Positions 8,715-18,607 of a DNA stretch of 64,000 nt are shown here, in pieces. Under the pieces are notes generated by a model. It had not been told where the DNA came from. It was given only the letters and a program-made list of their open reading frames with translations, and searched no databases. The stretch comes from Flaviflexus equikiangi. GTDB taxonomy: Bacteria > Actinomycetota > Actinomycetes > Actinomycetales > Actinomycetaceae. The translations under genes and the position numbers were made by a program. The stretch lies in the NCBI RefSeq assembly GCF_014069875.1, contig NZ_CP059676.1, positions 1,674,001 through 1,738,000 of the forward strand. Direction: 5' to 3'. The first letter of the stretch is position 1. Every line of letters starts with the position of its first letter.

Positions 8715-9602
8715 GTGACCGAGCAGGTCCCGAGCCCGGAGGAGAAGAAGCCGGAGGAGGGACAGAAGAAGACGAAGTCTCCCGACAGTCCGCGGCGTCT
8801 CGTGGACCGAATCGCCGGGCGGCCGATCAGCGCACTGCACATGATCTCCGAGGCAGACGCCGAAAAGGCGAATGCCGTCCTCGAAGGTCTCGTGGAGGGC
8901 GATGCTGTCGAGAAAGAGATCCTCGACGAGCTCCTTGATGCTGAGCCGCTGGCTGAGCCCCAGGCGTTCGGGACTCTGCACCGCACTCTCATGCGGGCTC
9001 TCGAGGTCTACGACCGCAACGCCCACAGGCCACCGGCTGGCATGCCAGGCTTCGTTCTCAAACCCATCGCACAGCCCATCGTCACCCTGCTGACAATGGC
9101 GATGTCGAACTCGTTCCAGGAACGCGTGATCCGTGACGTCCGCCAGCTCTACCTCCTGCGGGAAGCAAACTCTGTCATCGGCACGCCCGAGTATCGGATG
9201 CTCGCGATCGCACGCAGGCAGCTCGACGCTGTCTACGATGCGATGACGAGTCGGCGCCAAATCATCCCGGCCTTCCTCGTCGGCGGTGCAGTCCTGTCAG
9301 CACTCGCCAGTATCCTTGACTCGCTGCTGCATGACGCGTTCGGGCGATATGTGCTGTTCGCTGCGATCCTCCTGCTCACCGTCGGCGCATTCTGGTGTCT
9401 CATCACCGCCTCCGCTATCGTCCGCAGGCGTACCAGCCTCATCCTCGACCAGCCGCTCAAGATCCTGTGGCAGGCCGTGGGCGGGGCGGGGCGTCCCCCG
9501 CGAGAACCCAGCAAGATCTTCGTCATTGTCGCAACCTTGCTCCTCCTCGTCGGCTGGGTACTGACCCCGTTGACCCTGGCCATCGTTCTCAGCATCACCT
9601 AA
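8715..9602 (+). CDS. Predicted membrane protein of unknown function
   Basis: A 295-residue protein I do not recognise. The N-terminus is highly charged (EEKKPEEGQKKTKS). A soluble, helical central region follows, and the C-terminal third has three or four hydrophobic segments, including FLVGGAVLSALASIL, YVLFAAILLLTVGAFWCLI and IFVIVATLLLLVGWVLTPL. GTG at 8715 has GAGAGGA at proper spacing; a TTG at 8697 overlapping the previous gene is less likely. It is probably co-transcribed with the amidohydrolase. Confidence 0.75.
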   Translation: MTEQVPSPEEKKPEEGQKKTKSPDSPRRLVDRIAGRPISALHMISEADAEKANAVLEGLVEGDAVEKEILDELLDAEPLAEPQAFGTLHRTLMRALEVYDRNAHRPPAGMPGFVLKPIAQPIVTLLTMAMSNSFQERVIRDVRQLYLLREANSVIGTPEYRMLAIARRQLDAVYDAMTSRRQIIPAFLVGGAVLSALASILDSLLHDAFGRYVLFAAILLLTVGAFWCLITASAIVRRRTSLILDQPLKILWQAVGGAGRPPREPSKIFVIVATLLLLVGWVLTPLTLAIVLSIT

Positions 9603-9669
9603 CATCCCGGCGGGCTATTGACCGCCACCACCGTCCACCGTGTGTCGGACAAGAAGGAGCCTCGGAGCC

Positions 9670-9873
9670 GTGGAAATGAACTACGCCTTGGACGAGGAGG
9701 CCAGGAAGAAGCCGATCGGCAGACTCACGCTGGGTATCCTGCTGTGTGTCCTCCCCCTTGTTATCTCCTTCTTCAGCCCCCTGCGCCCCGACACTGCGCT
9801 CGTCTATGTCGGGCTTCTGCCAGCCTTCGTCGCCCTCCCATCAGGGCCACGAGTGACTTTCGGAACCGCCTGA
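9670..9873 (+). pseudogene. Small membrane protein gene truncated by the IS3 element
   Basis: The frame encodes a charged N-terminus (NYALDEEARKKPIGR) and a hydrophobic stretch LTLGILLCVLPLVISFFS, then a second weaker one. The stop codon TGA at 9871-9873 is the first three bases of the insertion sequence, so the original C-terminus has been removed. The start is GTG at 9670 or ATG at 9676, after AGGAG. The family is unknown. No continuation of the frame is found on the far side of the element, where the CRISPR array begins. Confidence 0.7.
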
Positions 9874-9894
9874 TTCGGCCTGGGTTTAGTTCCG
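9871..9894. repeat. IS3 left terminal inverted repeat
   Basis: The 24 bp beginning TGATTCGGCCTGGG and ending AGTTCCG match the reverse complement of 11155-11178 at every position. Confidence 0.95.
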
Positions 9895-9919
9895 TGCTTT
9901 ATAGCAGAATAGGAACACT

Positions 9920-10234
9920 ATGCCCAGAAAGTATGACCCCGAACTGAAGCAGCGTGCGGTGCGGATGGTTTCCGAGGCTCTTCCCGATCACCCCACTCGC
10001 ACAGCCGCGGTCCGTCATGTCGCGGACCTGCTCGGGGTAGGCGCAGAGGCCCTGCGAACCTGGCACCGGCAGGCCGAAGTCGACCAAGGTAAAAGGCCCG
10101 GCGTGACGACCGACTTAGCCGCAGAGAATAAACGACTGGAGCGTGAGAACGCTGAGCTGCGCAAGGCTAACGAGGTGCTTAAAGCTGCGAGTATATTTTT
10201 CGCGAAGGAACTCGACCGGCCACGGACGAAATGA
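9920..10234 (+). CDS. IS3-family transposase OrfA (helix-turn-helix subunit)
   Basis: A 104-residue OrfA. The N-terminus PRKYDPELKQRAVRMV is the usual start of the family, a helix-turn-helix follows (HVADLLGVGAEALRTWHRQAEVD), and a leucine-zipper-like segment NKRLERENAELRKANEVLKAASIFFAKELD ends the protein. Its stop overlaps the start of OrfB as ATGA. The classical A6G slippery site is absent at the overlap, so coupling rather than the usual -1 frameshift may make OrfB. Confidence 0.93.
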   Translation: MPRKYDPELKQRAVRMVSEALPDHPTRTAAVRHVADLLGVGAEALRTWHRQAEVDQGKRPGVTTDLAAENKRLERENAELRKANEVLKAASIFFAKELDRPRTK

Positions 10235-11142
10235 TCGCTTTCATCGATACTTATCGTGATCGTTTCGGAGTTGAGTTCCTCTGCGCCACGCTTCGTGGGG
10301 CAGTCCGTGGATTTATCACCTCCCGTGGATACCGTGCCGCGAAGAGCCGGCCCCCGTCAGCCCGTCAGCTGAAAGACGAGCTGCTGATTCCAGAGATCCA
10401 GCGCCTGCACGAAGAGCATTACAGCGTCTACGGACGCCGCAAGATGCATGCGCTCCTGAAACGACAGGGCTGGGACATCGGCCGCGATCAGACCCACAGG
10501 CTCATGAAACTCGCCGACGTTGAAGGTGTTCGCAGGTCAAAGAAGGCTTTCACCACGATCCCTGATTCCGTCTTAGCGCTGCCCGGGGACCTGGTGGAGC
10601 GCCGGTTTGTTGCTGACCGACCTAACCAATTGTGGGTCTGCGACATCACCTATGTCGCCACCTGGTCCGGGTTCGCCTACGTCTCTTTCATCATCGACGT
10701 CTTCGCTCGTCGTATCGCCGGCTGGAATGTTGCCTCGACATTGAAAGCTGACGTGCTGCCACTGCAAGCTTTGGAGATGGCTGCCTGGCAAAACGACGGT
10801 GACCTTGATGGAGTGATCCATCATAGCGATCACGGCTCGAACTACATGTCCCTGGTCTACACCAGCAGGGTCAATGAACTCGGCGCCAAGCCCTCTACCG
10901 GGACCGTCGGCGATAGTTTTGACAACGCGATGGCTGAATCGGTTAATGCTCTCTACAAGGCCGAACTGATTCGTCAGCGCGGGCCGTGGAAGACCGTGGA
11001 AGAAGTTGAGCTGGCAACCCTGGAATACGTGTGGTGGTGGAACAACAAACGCCTCCACGGTGAACTTGGCTACCGCAGCCCGCTCGAGGTCGAGACCGCC
11101 TACTACACTGAACAAGAATCCCGCCTGACACCAACCCGGTGA
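10231..11142 (+). CDS. IS3-family transposase OrfB (DDE integrase domain)
   Basis: A 303-residue catalytic subunit. It has the HTH_21-like region SARQLKDELLIPEIQRLHEEHYSVYGRRKMH and then an rve integrase core. The catalytic triad is visible: D in WVCDITYV, D in IHHSDHGSNY and E in NAMAESVNALYKAE. The conserved WWWNNKRLHGELGYRSPLE C-terminus is intact, so the element appears competent. Confidence 0.94.
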   Translation: MIAFIDTYRDRFGVEFLCATLRGAVRGFITSRGYRAAKSRPPSARQLKDELLIPEIQRLHEEHYSVYGRRKMHALLKRQGWDIGRDQTHRLMKLADVEGVRRSKKAFTTIPDSVLALPGDLVERRFVADRPNQLWVCDITYVATWSGFAYVSFIIDVFARRIAGWNVASTLKADVLPLQALEMAAWQNDGDLDGVIHHSDHGSNYMSLVYTSRVNELGAKPSTGTVGDSFDNAMAESVNALYKAELIRQRGPWKTVEEVELATLEYVWWWNNKRLHGELGYRSPLEVETAYYTEQESRLTPTR

Positions 11143-11154
11143 CAGAAAAACGGC

Positions 11155-11178
11155 CGGAACTAAACCCAGGCCGAATCA
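11155..11178. repeat. IS3 right terminal inverted repeat
   Basis: Perfect reverse complement of 9871-9894, ending CCGAATCA. Only 20 bp separate it from the first CRISPR repeat. Confidence 0.95.
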
Positions 11179-11198
11179 ACGTTTCTTCTGCCCAGGAC

Positions 11199-14100
11199 GG
11201 CTCATCCCCGCAGGCGCGGGGAACACATGATCGCCGAAATGCTCGTGTTGAGCGTGTAGGGCTCATCCCCGCAGGCGCGGGGAACACTGCATCATTATGC
11301 GTCCCTTTCAATGAGTTGGGGGCTCATCCCCGCAGGCGCGGGGAACACGTTTACGACAGCAACTCCGGTAATTGGATCGTGGGCTCATCCCCGCAGGCGC
11401 GGGGAACACGAGGTCCAAGCAATTGTGTGTCGCTGTTGTCTGGGCTCATCCCCGCAGGCGCGGGGAACACGGGTGATGCGGGGGTGATGGTCATGGGGTG
11501 CGGGGCTCATCCCCGCAGGCGCGGGGAACACTTCGCCCGCAACAGCCCGTTCGCGAAGGACGTCGGCTCATCCCCGCAGGCGCGGGGAACACCGGACCCA
11601 TGTGAGTGCCCTGTAGGGGAACACAGGCTCATCCCCGCAGGCGCGGGGAACACACCTCTCCGGAGTCCGCCACATGGGCCAACGAAGGCTCATCCCCGCA
11701 GGCGCGGGGAACACATCTGACCGAGCCGATACAGCTGCGCGATCCCCGGCTCATCCCCGCAGGCGCGGGGAACACACGCGAATACTCGAGCTGATTCGGC
11801 GCTAGTGGGGCTCATCCCCGCAGGCGCGGGGAACACTGCTGGCCGTGTCGGGTGAGTCTCCGGCTTTGGGGCTCATCCCCGCAGGCGCGGGGAACACGCG
11901 ACGAGCGCGGAGATCAGTAGGAAGATCCAGGGCTCATCCCCGCAGGCGCGGGGAACACACGCTCTTGATGGCCCCGAATGAGGCCGAGACGGGCTCATCC
12001 CCGCAGGCGCGGGGAACACTTTATGCCACCGACATCGGCGATATTGCGCTCGGGCTCATCCCCGCAGGCGCGGGGAACACCTTCCTTCAGACCATCAGAC
12101 AGTAGCTCATGAGGGCTCATCCCCGCAGGCGCGGGGAACACTGTTTCAAAACGGCAATAAAGTTGGTATGCGCCGGCTCATCCCCGCAGGCGCGGGGAAC
12201 ACAGACCACACCCACACCACAGCCCCCGGCCCCGGGGCTCATCCCCGCAGGCGCGGGGAACACGGTCGTCGGAATGCCCAAGATCCCAGGGTTCTGGGCT
12301 CATCCCCGCAGGCGCGGGGAACACTTTGAGGACCTCGACCATCTCCCGGCCGGCCTCGGCTCATCCCCGCAGGCGCGGGGAACACATCTCGATGACCGCT
12401 TGGTCTTTCCCGCGCGTCGGCTCATCCCCGCAGGCGCGGGGAACACGGCCTGGAAAACATCGGGGTCCGCACCATGAGCGGCTCATCCCCGCAGGCGCGG
12501 GGAACACGCACGCACATCCCCACGCGGGACCGACGTGCCCGGCTCATCCCCGCAGGCGCGGGGAACACACCCTGAGCTTCGACGGGGCCTGCCCTGTCGT
12601 GGGCTCATCCCCGCAGGCGCGGGGAACACCGGAATCAGTATCATCCTCGGCAGGTCAACAACGGCTCATCCCCGCAGGCGCGGGGAACACTCGTGGCCGC
12701 AGGCGAGGGAGCGGGTCAACCGGGGCTCATCCCCGCAGGCGCGGGGAACACCTCCTATAATTCTTGTGTGGGGCCGGGCCTTCAGGCTCATCCCCGCAGG
12801 CGCGGGGAACACGTCGGCGTCGGCAACGACACGGGCGTCGAGGTCGGCTCATCCCCGCAGGCGCGGGGAACACCTAACATCCGCTCCCAGATCAACGAAG
12901 TCACTCGGCTCATCCCCGCAGGCGCGGGGAACACTCAGTATGGTTGGGGTTGTGTGGGGGCCGGGCCGGCTCATCCCCGCAGGCGCGGGGAACACAGAAT
13001 CGTCATTGCGAAGCGTGCTCCGTCGAGCGGCTCATCCCCGCAGGCGCGGGGAACACTCGAGGCGGATACGGCGGCGGCGCTCGCGGTCCGGCTCATCCCC
13101 GCAGGCGCGGGGAACACTGCGACGTGCGCATGCAGGGTCGCGATCGCGGGGGCTCATCCCCGCAGGCGCGGGGAACACGCGATCGCATCCATGGACAAAG
13201 TAGAGGACTGGGGCTCATCCCCGCAGGCGCGGGGAACACCGCAGGTCGCTCGCCCTCACGATGATCGGCCTGGGCTCATCCCCGCAGGCGCGGGGAACAC
13301 ACCGCGAGCGCCATGCGCTATATCGCGCGCACGGGCTCATCCCCGCAGGCGCGGGGAACACTCCCAGTTCGCCAGCACATACTTCGCGATCCGGGGCTCA
13401 TCCCCGCAGGCGCGGGGAACACTTCGTCGGTAATGGTTTGTTGAGGTGGTCCCGGGGCTCATCCCCGCAGGCGCGGGGAACACCTCACAGAATAGGGCAA
13501 CCACCTCGTCCCACTCGGCTCATCCCCGCAGGCGCGGGGAACACACTGGATACCGGCCTACTGTCTTGATTCTATGCTGGGCTCATCCCCGCAGGCGCGG
13601 GGAACACAACCCACAAGGAGACGCCGTGAGTGCCGACCGGGGCTCATCCCCGCAGGCGCGGGGAACACCTCACAGAATAGGGCAACCACCTCGTCCCACT
13701 CGGCTCATCCCCGCAGGCGCGGGGAACACACTGGATACCGGCCTTCTGTCTTGATTCTATGCTGGGCTCATCCCCGCAGGCGCGGGGAACACAACCCACA
13801 AGGAGACGCCGTGAGTGCCGACCGGGGCTCATCCCCGCAGGCGCGGGGAACACACTACTTCCGGCAGGCTAATCCATCAGCTGTAGGGCTCATCCCCGCA
13901 GGCGCGGGGAACACGGTTGAAACCGCAACTAACTGTTGCTCGTGAAAGGCTCATCCCCGCAGGCGCGGGGAACACCTGAGAGAGTCGTAAGATCCATGAT
14001 GTGTGTCCGGCTCATCCCCGCAGGCGCGGGGAACACGGCCCAGGCATAAAAGCATTCGAGGGCGCCGCAGGCTCATCCCCGCAGGCGCGGGGAACACAGG

Positions 14101-17100
14101 GTGTCGGCCTACTGTCTTGATTCTATGCGGGGCTCATCCCCGCAGGCGCGGGGAACACATTGATGCTAGGACACGTGCCAGTTACGTCCTAGGCTCATCC
14201 CCGCAGGCGCGGGGAACACTTCAGTATGGTTGGGGTTGTGTGGGGCCGGGCCGGCTCATCCCCGCAGGCGCGGGGAACACAAGACGGATCTTGACTGGCT
14301 GGTCGAGCGGGGCGGCTCATCCCCGCAGGCGCGGGGAACACGCGGGATATAGGGAGATGAAACGGTGAACTACAGGCTCATCCCCGCAGGCGCGGGGAAC
14401 ACCTCGTTTTTTGAGGGCCTGTAGGGCGGTTTTGGGGCTCATCCCCGCAGGCGCGGGGAACACGTTGATGACGAAGAGTGTGTAGTCAGTGGTTTGGGCT
14501 CATCCCCGCAGGCGCGGGGAACACCGGCCGGGCAAACAGATGGGAGTAGTCGTCCGGGGCTCATCCCCGCAGGCGCGGGGAACACTTCTTGAACGCGGCC
14601 AACGCGGGTGTTGCCAGAGGCTCATCCCCGCAGGCGCGGGGAACACGTCGGCGTCGGCAACGACACGGGCGTCGAGGTCGGCTCATCCCCGCAGGCGCGG
14701 GGAACACCTGGTGAGCTCTACGCCCAGGTCCTGCCGGAGCGGCTCATCCCCGCAGGCGCGGGGAACACTCAGGGACTGGCTGTATCCGATCGTCGTCGCG
14801 AGGCTCATCCCCGCAGGCGCGGGGAACACATCTCTTCCAACATAATTTGTTCCCCTATTTAGGGCTCATCCCCGCAGGCGCGGGGAACACTCGAGAGTGT
14901 GACGCGGATCACACTGGGATAACGGCTCATCCCCGCAGGCGCGGGGAACACGAGGGCACGCGGGTCCACGTCCCCGCGAGGATAGGCTCATCCCCGCAGG
15001 CGCGGGGAACACACTAGGCGCGCTAGTGGTGACATCGACGTAGACGGCTCATCCCCGCAGGCGCGGGGAACACACTAGGCGCGCTAGTGGTGACATCGAC
15101 GTAGACGGCTCATCCCCGCAGGCGCGGGGAACACTTCCCGCCGAAACTTGAGCCGCTAATGCACGTAGGCTCATCCCCGCAGGCGCGGGGAACACACTTT
15201 ATCGCGCTCCCGCTCGGCACTTACTCGGGGCTCATCCCCGCAGGCGCGGGGAACACTTGATGAGCTGTCCGCCGACCATGGTGGCCGGGGGCTCATCCCC
15301 GCAGGCGCGGGGAACACGGACAGATCCTTGGCATAAGTCTCACGTCCATGGGCTCATCCCCGCAGGCGCGGGGAACACGACGAAGGCGCCCTCTCATTCT
15401 GCTAGACACAAGGCTCATCCCCGCAGGCGCGGGGAACACGCGGGTGCTTGTCTTGATTCGCTGGTTTCAAGGGGCTCATCCCCGCAGGCGCGGGGAACAC
15501 GCTGATCCCAGGACCGCCGAGGCGTGGCGCGGGGGCTCATCCCCGCAGGCGCGGGGAACACCGTGTCCCCGCTAATGGACCATTGCCCCGGTGCGGCTCA
15601 TCCCCGCAGGCGCGGGGAACACGACCCTTGCGGGAGCCGACCTTGGAGAGATGGGGGCTCATCCCCGCAGGCGCGGGGAACACCCCCACAGAGCCTCGAG
15701 GGTCGGCCGGATTCCCGGCTCATCCCCGCAGGCGCGGGGAACACGCCGCGATCGCTGCAGGTTCTTTCGTTGCGGCGGGCTCATCCCCGCAGGCGCGGGG
15801 AACACATACCCGCCCAAATCGCCGACCTCACCGCCCGGGGCTCATCCCCGCAGGCGCGGGGAACACAACGTGTCCTGGCAGTAGAAATCGTGAAACCACG
15901 GCTCATCCCCGCAGGCGCGGGGAACACCGCTGGGACGAGCATGCGGGCATTGCGGTTGCAGGCTCATCCCCGCAGGCGCGGGGAACACTCACCGGTCTTG
16001 AAACTGGTCTTGATGTCCACGGGCTCATCCCCGCAGGCGCGGGGAACACCTCGATGAGCTGCTGAAGCTCGGCAATTGTGGGGGCTCATCCCCGCAGGCG
16101 CGGGGAACACTGTTTTGGCTAGATCATGCGGGAAAGTGGCATGGGCTCATCCCCGCAGGCGCGGGGAACACAGTCGAAGCGGACTACACCATCATGTGAC
16201 CACAGGCTCATCCCCGCAGGCGCGGGGAACACCTCAAGTCGCCACACACTTACTGGTTAAATAAGGGCTCATCCCCGCAGGCGCGGGGAACACTTAGGGC
16301 GAGTGCCACGAAGATCATCAACATGGGGCTCATCCCCGCAGGCGCGGGGAACACATCCCGGCAGGGTTTCGGCCATCCCGAAACATGGGCTCATCCCCGC
16401 AGGCGCGGGGAACACGGTTAGTAACTAAATAGGGGAGAACAAACTATGGGCTCATCCCCGCAGGCGCGGGGAACACTGCCCACGCTTTGTCCTCGTCGCG
16501 GTCGGTGACGGCTCATCCCCGCAGGCGCGGGGAACACGGACAGACCCTTGGCACAAGTCCCATGTCCATGGGCTCATCCCCGCAGGCGCGGGGAACACTG
16601 CCGGCGGATCTGGCCTGCCAGGTCGCCGGTCGGCTCATCCCCGCAGGCGCGGGGAACACGGCTCGGACAAAGCCAGCGAAGCCCTCGACGAGGGCTCATC
16701 CCCGCAGGCGCGGGGAACACTCGGGATCACCGCCCGTGCGCCTTAGGCTCAGCCGGCTCATCCCCGCAGGCGCGGGGAACACCCGGTGACCGAAACGCTG
16801 ACCGCGACCGATACGGGCTCATCCCCGCAGGCGCGGGGAACACTGGACTGAGACTGACCGTATTTTGGCTGAAGCGGGCTCATCCCCGCAGGCGCGGGGA
16901 ACACTCCGCCTGTGGCCGTGCGCACGTATGCGGTGGCGGCTCATCCCCGCAGGCGCGGGGAACACGGGTCTTAAAGTCTTGCACGTTAGCGCGAAGAGGG
17001 CTCATCCCCGCAGGCGCGGGGAACACCCGTCGCGCTTGATGATGGTGACGGGGAGGTCGGGCTCATCCCCGCAGGCGCGGGGAACACAAGTCGGCATCGG

Positions 17101-18551
17101 TTCCGGTGAGTATTTGAGGGGGCTCATCCCCGCAGGCGCGGGGAACACTGCCAAGAACTCATCCAGGAACGCACCCCAGGGGGCTCATCCCCGCAGGCGC
17201 GGGGAACACATCGCTTCCAGGGTCGCGGTGACACGGGTCGCGGGCTCATCCCCGCAGGCGCGGGGAACACCGTTTTGGATGACGGCGAAGATTGCCGCAC
17301 CAAGGCTCATCCCCGCAGGCGCGGGGAACACGTCGTGATCCTCGCTCCTCCGGCCAGGTAGGTGGGCTCATCCCCGCAGGCGCGGGGAACACCGACCAGC
17401 AACGACCCCACAGACTGGGTGCGTCGGCTCATCCCCGCAGGCGCGGGGAACACTCCGAATTGTCGCCGGTATTTTTCCAGCGATCGGGCTCATCCCCGCA
17501 GGCGCGGGGAACACGTGCGGTCTTCGGGGATCGCGTCGAGCGCCACCGGCTCATCCCCGCAGGCGCGGGGAACACCTGCAGTATCAACTCGACAACTGGG
17601 ACGCGATGGGCTCATCCCCGCAGGCGCGGGGAACACTTCAATCTTGTTCCACGTTGACTGCCCAAATGCGGCTCATCCCCGCAGGCGCGGGGAACACCAC
17701 GACAAGACCTAGAACACGAAGGTCTCCCAGGGCTCATCCCCGCAGGCGCGGGGAACACAAAAACAGGCCGAAACGCAACCAACTGATCGCGGGCTCATCC
17801 CCGCAGGCGCGGGGAACACGTGGGGTCAGATTTCTGGGGTTCCGGCGAAGGAGGCTCATCCCCGCAGGCGCGGGGAACACAGGCGCAGGTTTTGTGTCAC
17901 GGTCGTGGACGTGGGCTCATCCCCGCAGGCGCGGGGAACACGTGCCCTGCTCGTCACCGAACATCGCGTCCCAGGGCTCATCCCCGCAGGCGCGGGGAAC
18001 ACCTCTGAAGACGAAGGGGACGAAGGGTTGGATGGGGCTCATCCCCGCAGGCGCGGGGAACACCTGGTGCTGTCGCGCATATCGGCGGACAGCACGGGCT
18101 CATCCCCGCAGGCGCGGGGAACACAAGACGCTTGCGGATCAGAAGATCCGCCTAACGGGCTCATCCCCGCAGGCGCGGGGAACACGGCTCGGACAAAGCC
18201 AGCGAAGCCCTCGACGAGGGCTCATCCCCGCAGGCGCGGGGAACACACCGACATCGTTCGGGACATCGCCGCCAACGCGGGCTCATCCCCGCAGGCGCGG
18301 GGAACACCACGTTCGCGCTGGCTTGGTGGACGGTGGTTCAGGCTCATCCCCGCAGGCGCGGGGAACACCAGGACCGCAGTCACTGGCCGTGGGGCTCACC
18401 CGGCTCATCCCCGCAGGCGCGGGGAACACGGCATATACATATGATGTCTGACGTCTGACAACGGCTCATCCCCGCAGGCGCGGGGAACACGGCGGGTTTC
18501 GTAACCGTCAGGGATGCGGAATGGGCTCATCCCCGCAGGCGCGGGGAACAC
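11199..18551 (-). CRISPR. Type I-E CRISPR array, 121 repeats and 120 spacers
   Basis: A 28-bp repeat (plus strand begins GGCTCATCCCC and ends GCGGGGAACAC) recurs every 61 bp. In the crRNA sense (minus strand) it reads GTGTTCCCCGCG...GGGGATGAGCC, the usual I-E form. Spacing gives 33-nt spacers except two of 35 nt (13545-13579 and its copy 13730-13764) and one of 34 nt (16721-16754). The span divided by period gives 120 spacers. Every repeat I read, including both terminal ones, is identical. The leader side is the right end, beside cas2; the oldest spacers are at the left, beside the IS3 element. Several spacers are duplicated or overlap one another (see findings). Confidence 0.98.
13456..13825. 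repeat. Tandem duplication of three repeat-spacer units inside the array
   Basis: The 185-bp block 13456-13640 (three repeats with spacers at 13484, 13545 and 13608) is repeated at 13641-13825. The copies differ by one base in the middle spacer (CCTACT versus CCTTCT). This is array recombination, not re-acquisition. Confidence 0.95.
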
Positions 18552-18607
18552 ACTTCCTGAGCAGGGAAGTTACTGCCTCGGTAATGCTATCTCATTCAGT
18601 TGAGCAA
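18552..18607 (-). promoter_or_regulatory. CRISPR leader (short, between cas2 stop and first repeat)
   Basis: Only 56 bp separate the cas2 stop from the leader-end repeat. The segment is AT-richer than its surroundings. On the minus strand a CATAAT box overlaps the cas2 stop (about 18608-18613) and could be the -10 of the array promoter; no convincing -35 is seen. The promoter and any IHF-independent integration signals may extend into the 3' end of cas2. Confidence 0.6.

Larger units (their letters stand above)
9871..11178 (+). mobile_element. IS3-family insertion sequence
   Basis: A complete 1308-bp element with perfect 24-bp terminal inverted repeats at 9871-9894 and 11155-11178. The ends read TGATTCGG and CCGAATCA, giving the 5'-TG...CA-3' ends typical of IS3. 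It carries two overlapping transposase frames. The flanks (GCC on the left, ACG on the right) do not form a target duplication. The element is therefore probably joined to its present right neighbour by a deletion or recombination rather than by simple insertion. Confidence 0.92.

Noticed and set aside
10180-10240. Programmed -1 frameshift between the two IS3 transposase frames
   Set aside because: No A6G or similar heptamer at the overlap; an ATGA stop-start overlap is present instead, so coupling is more likely.
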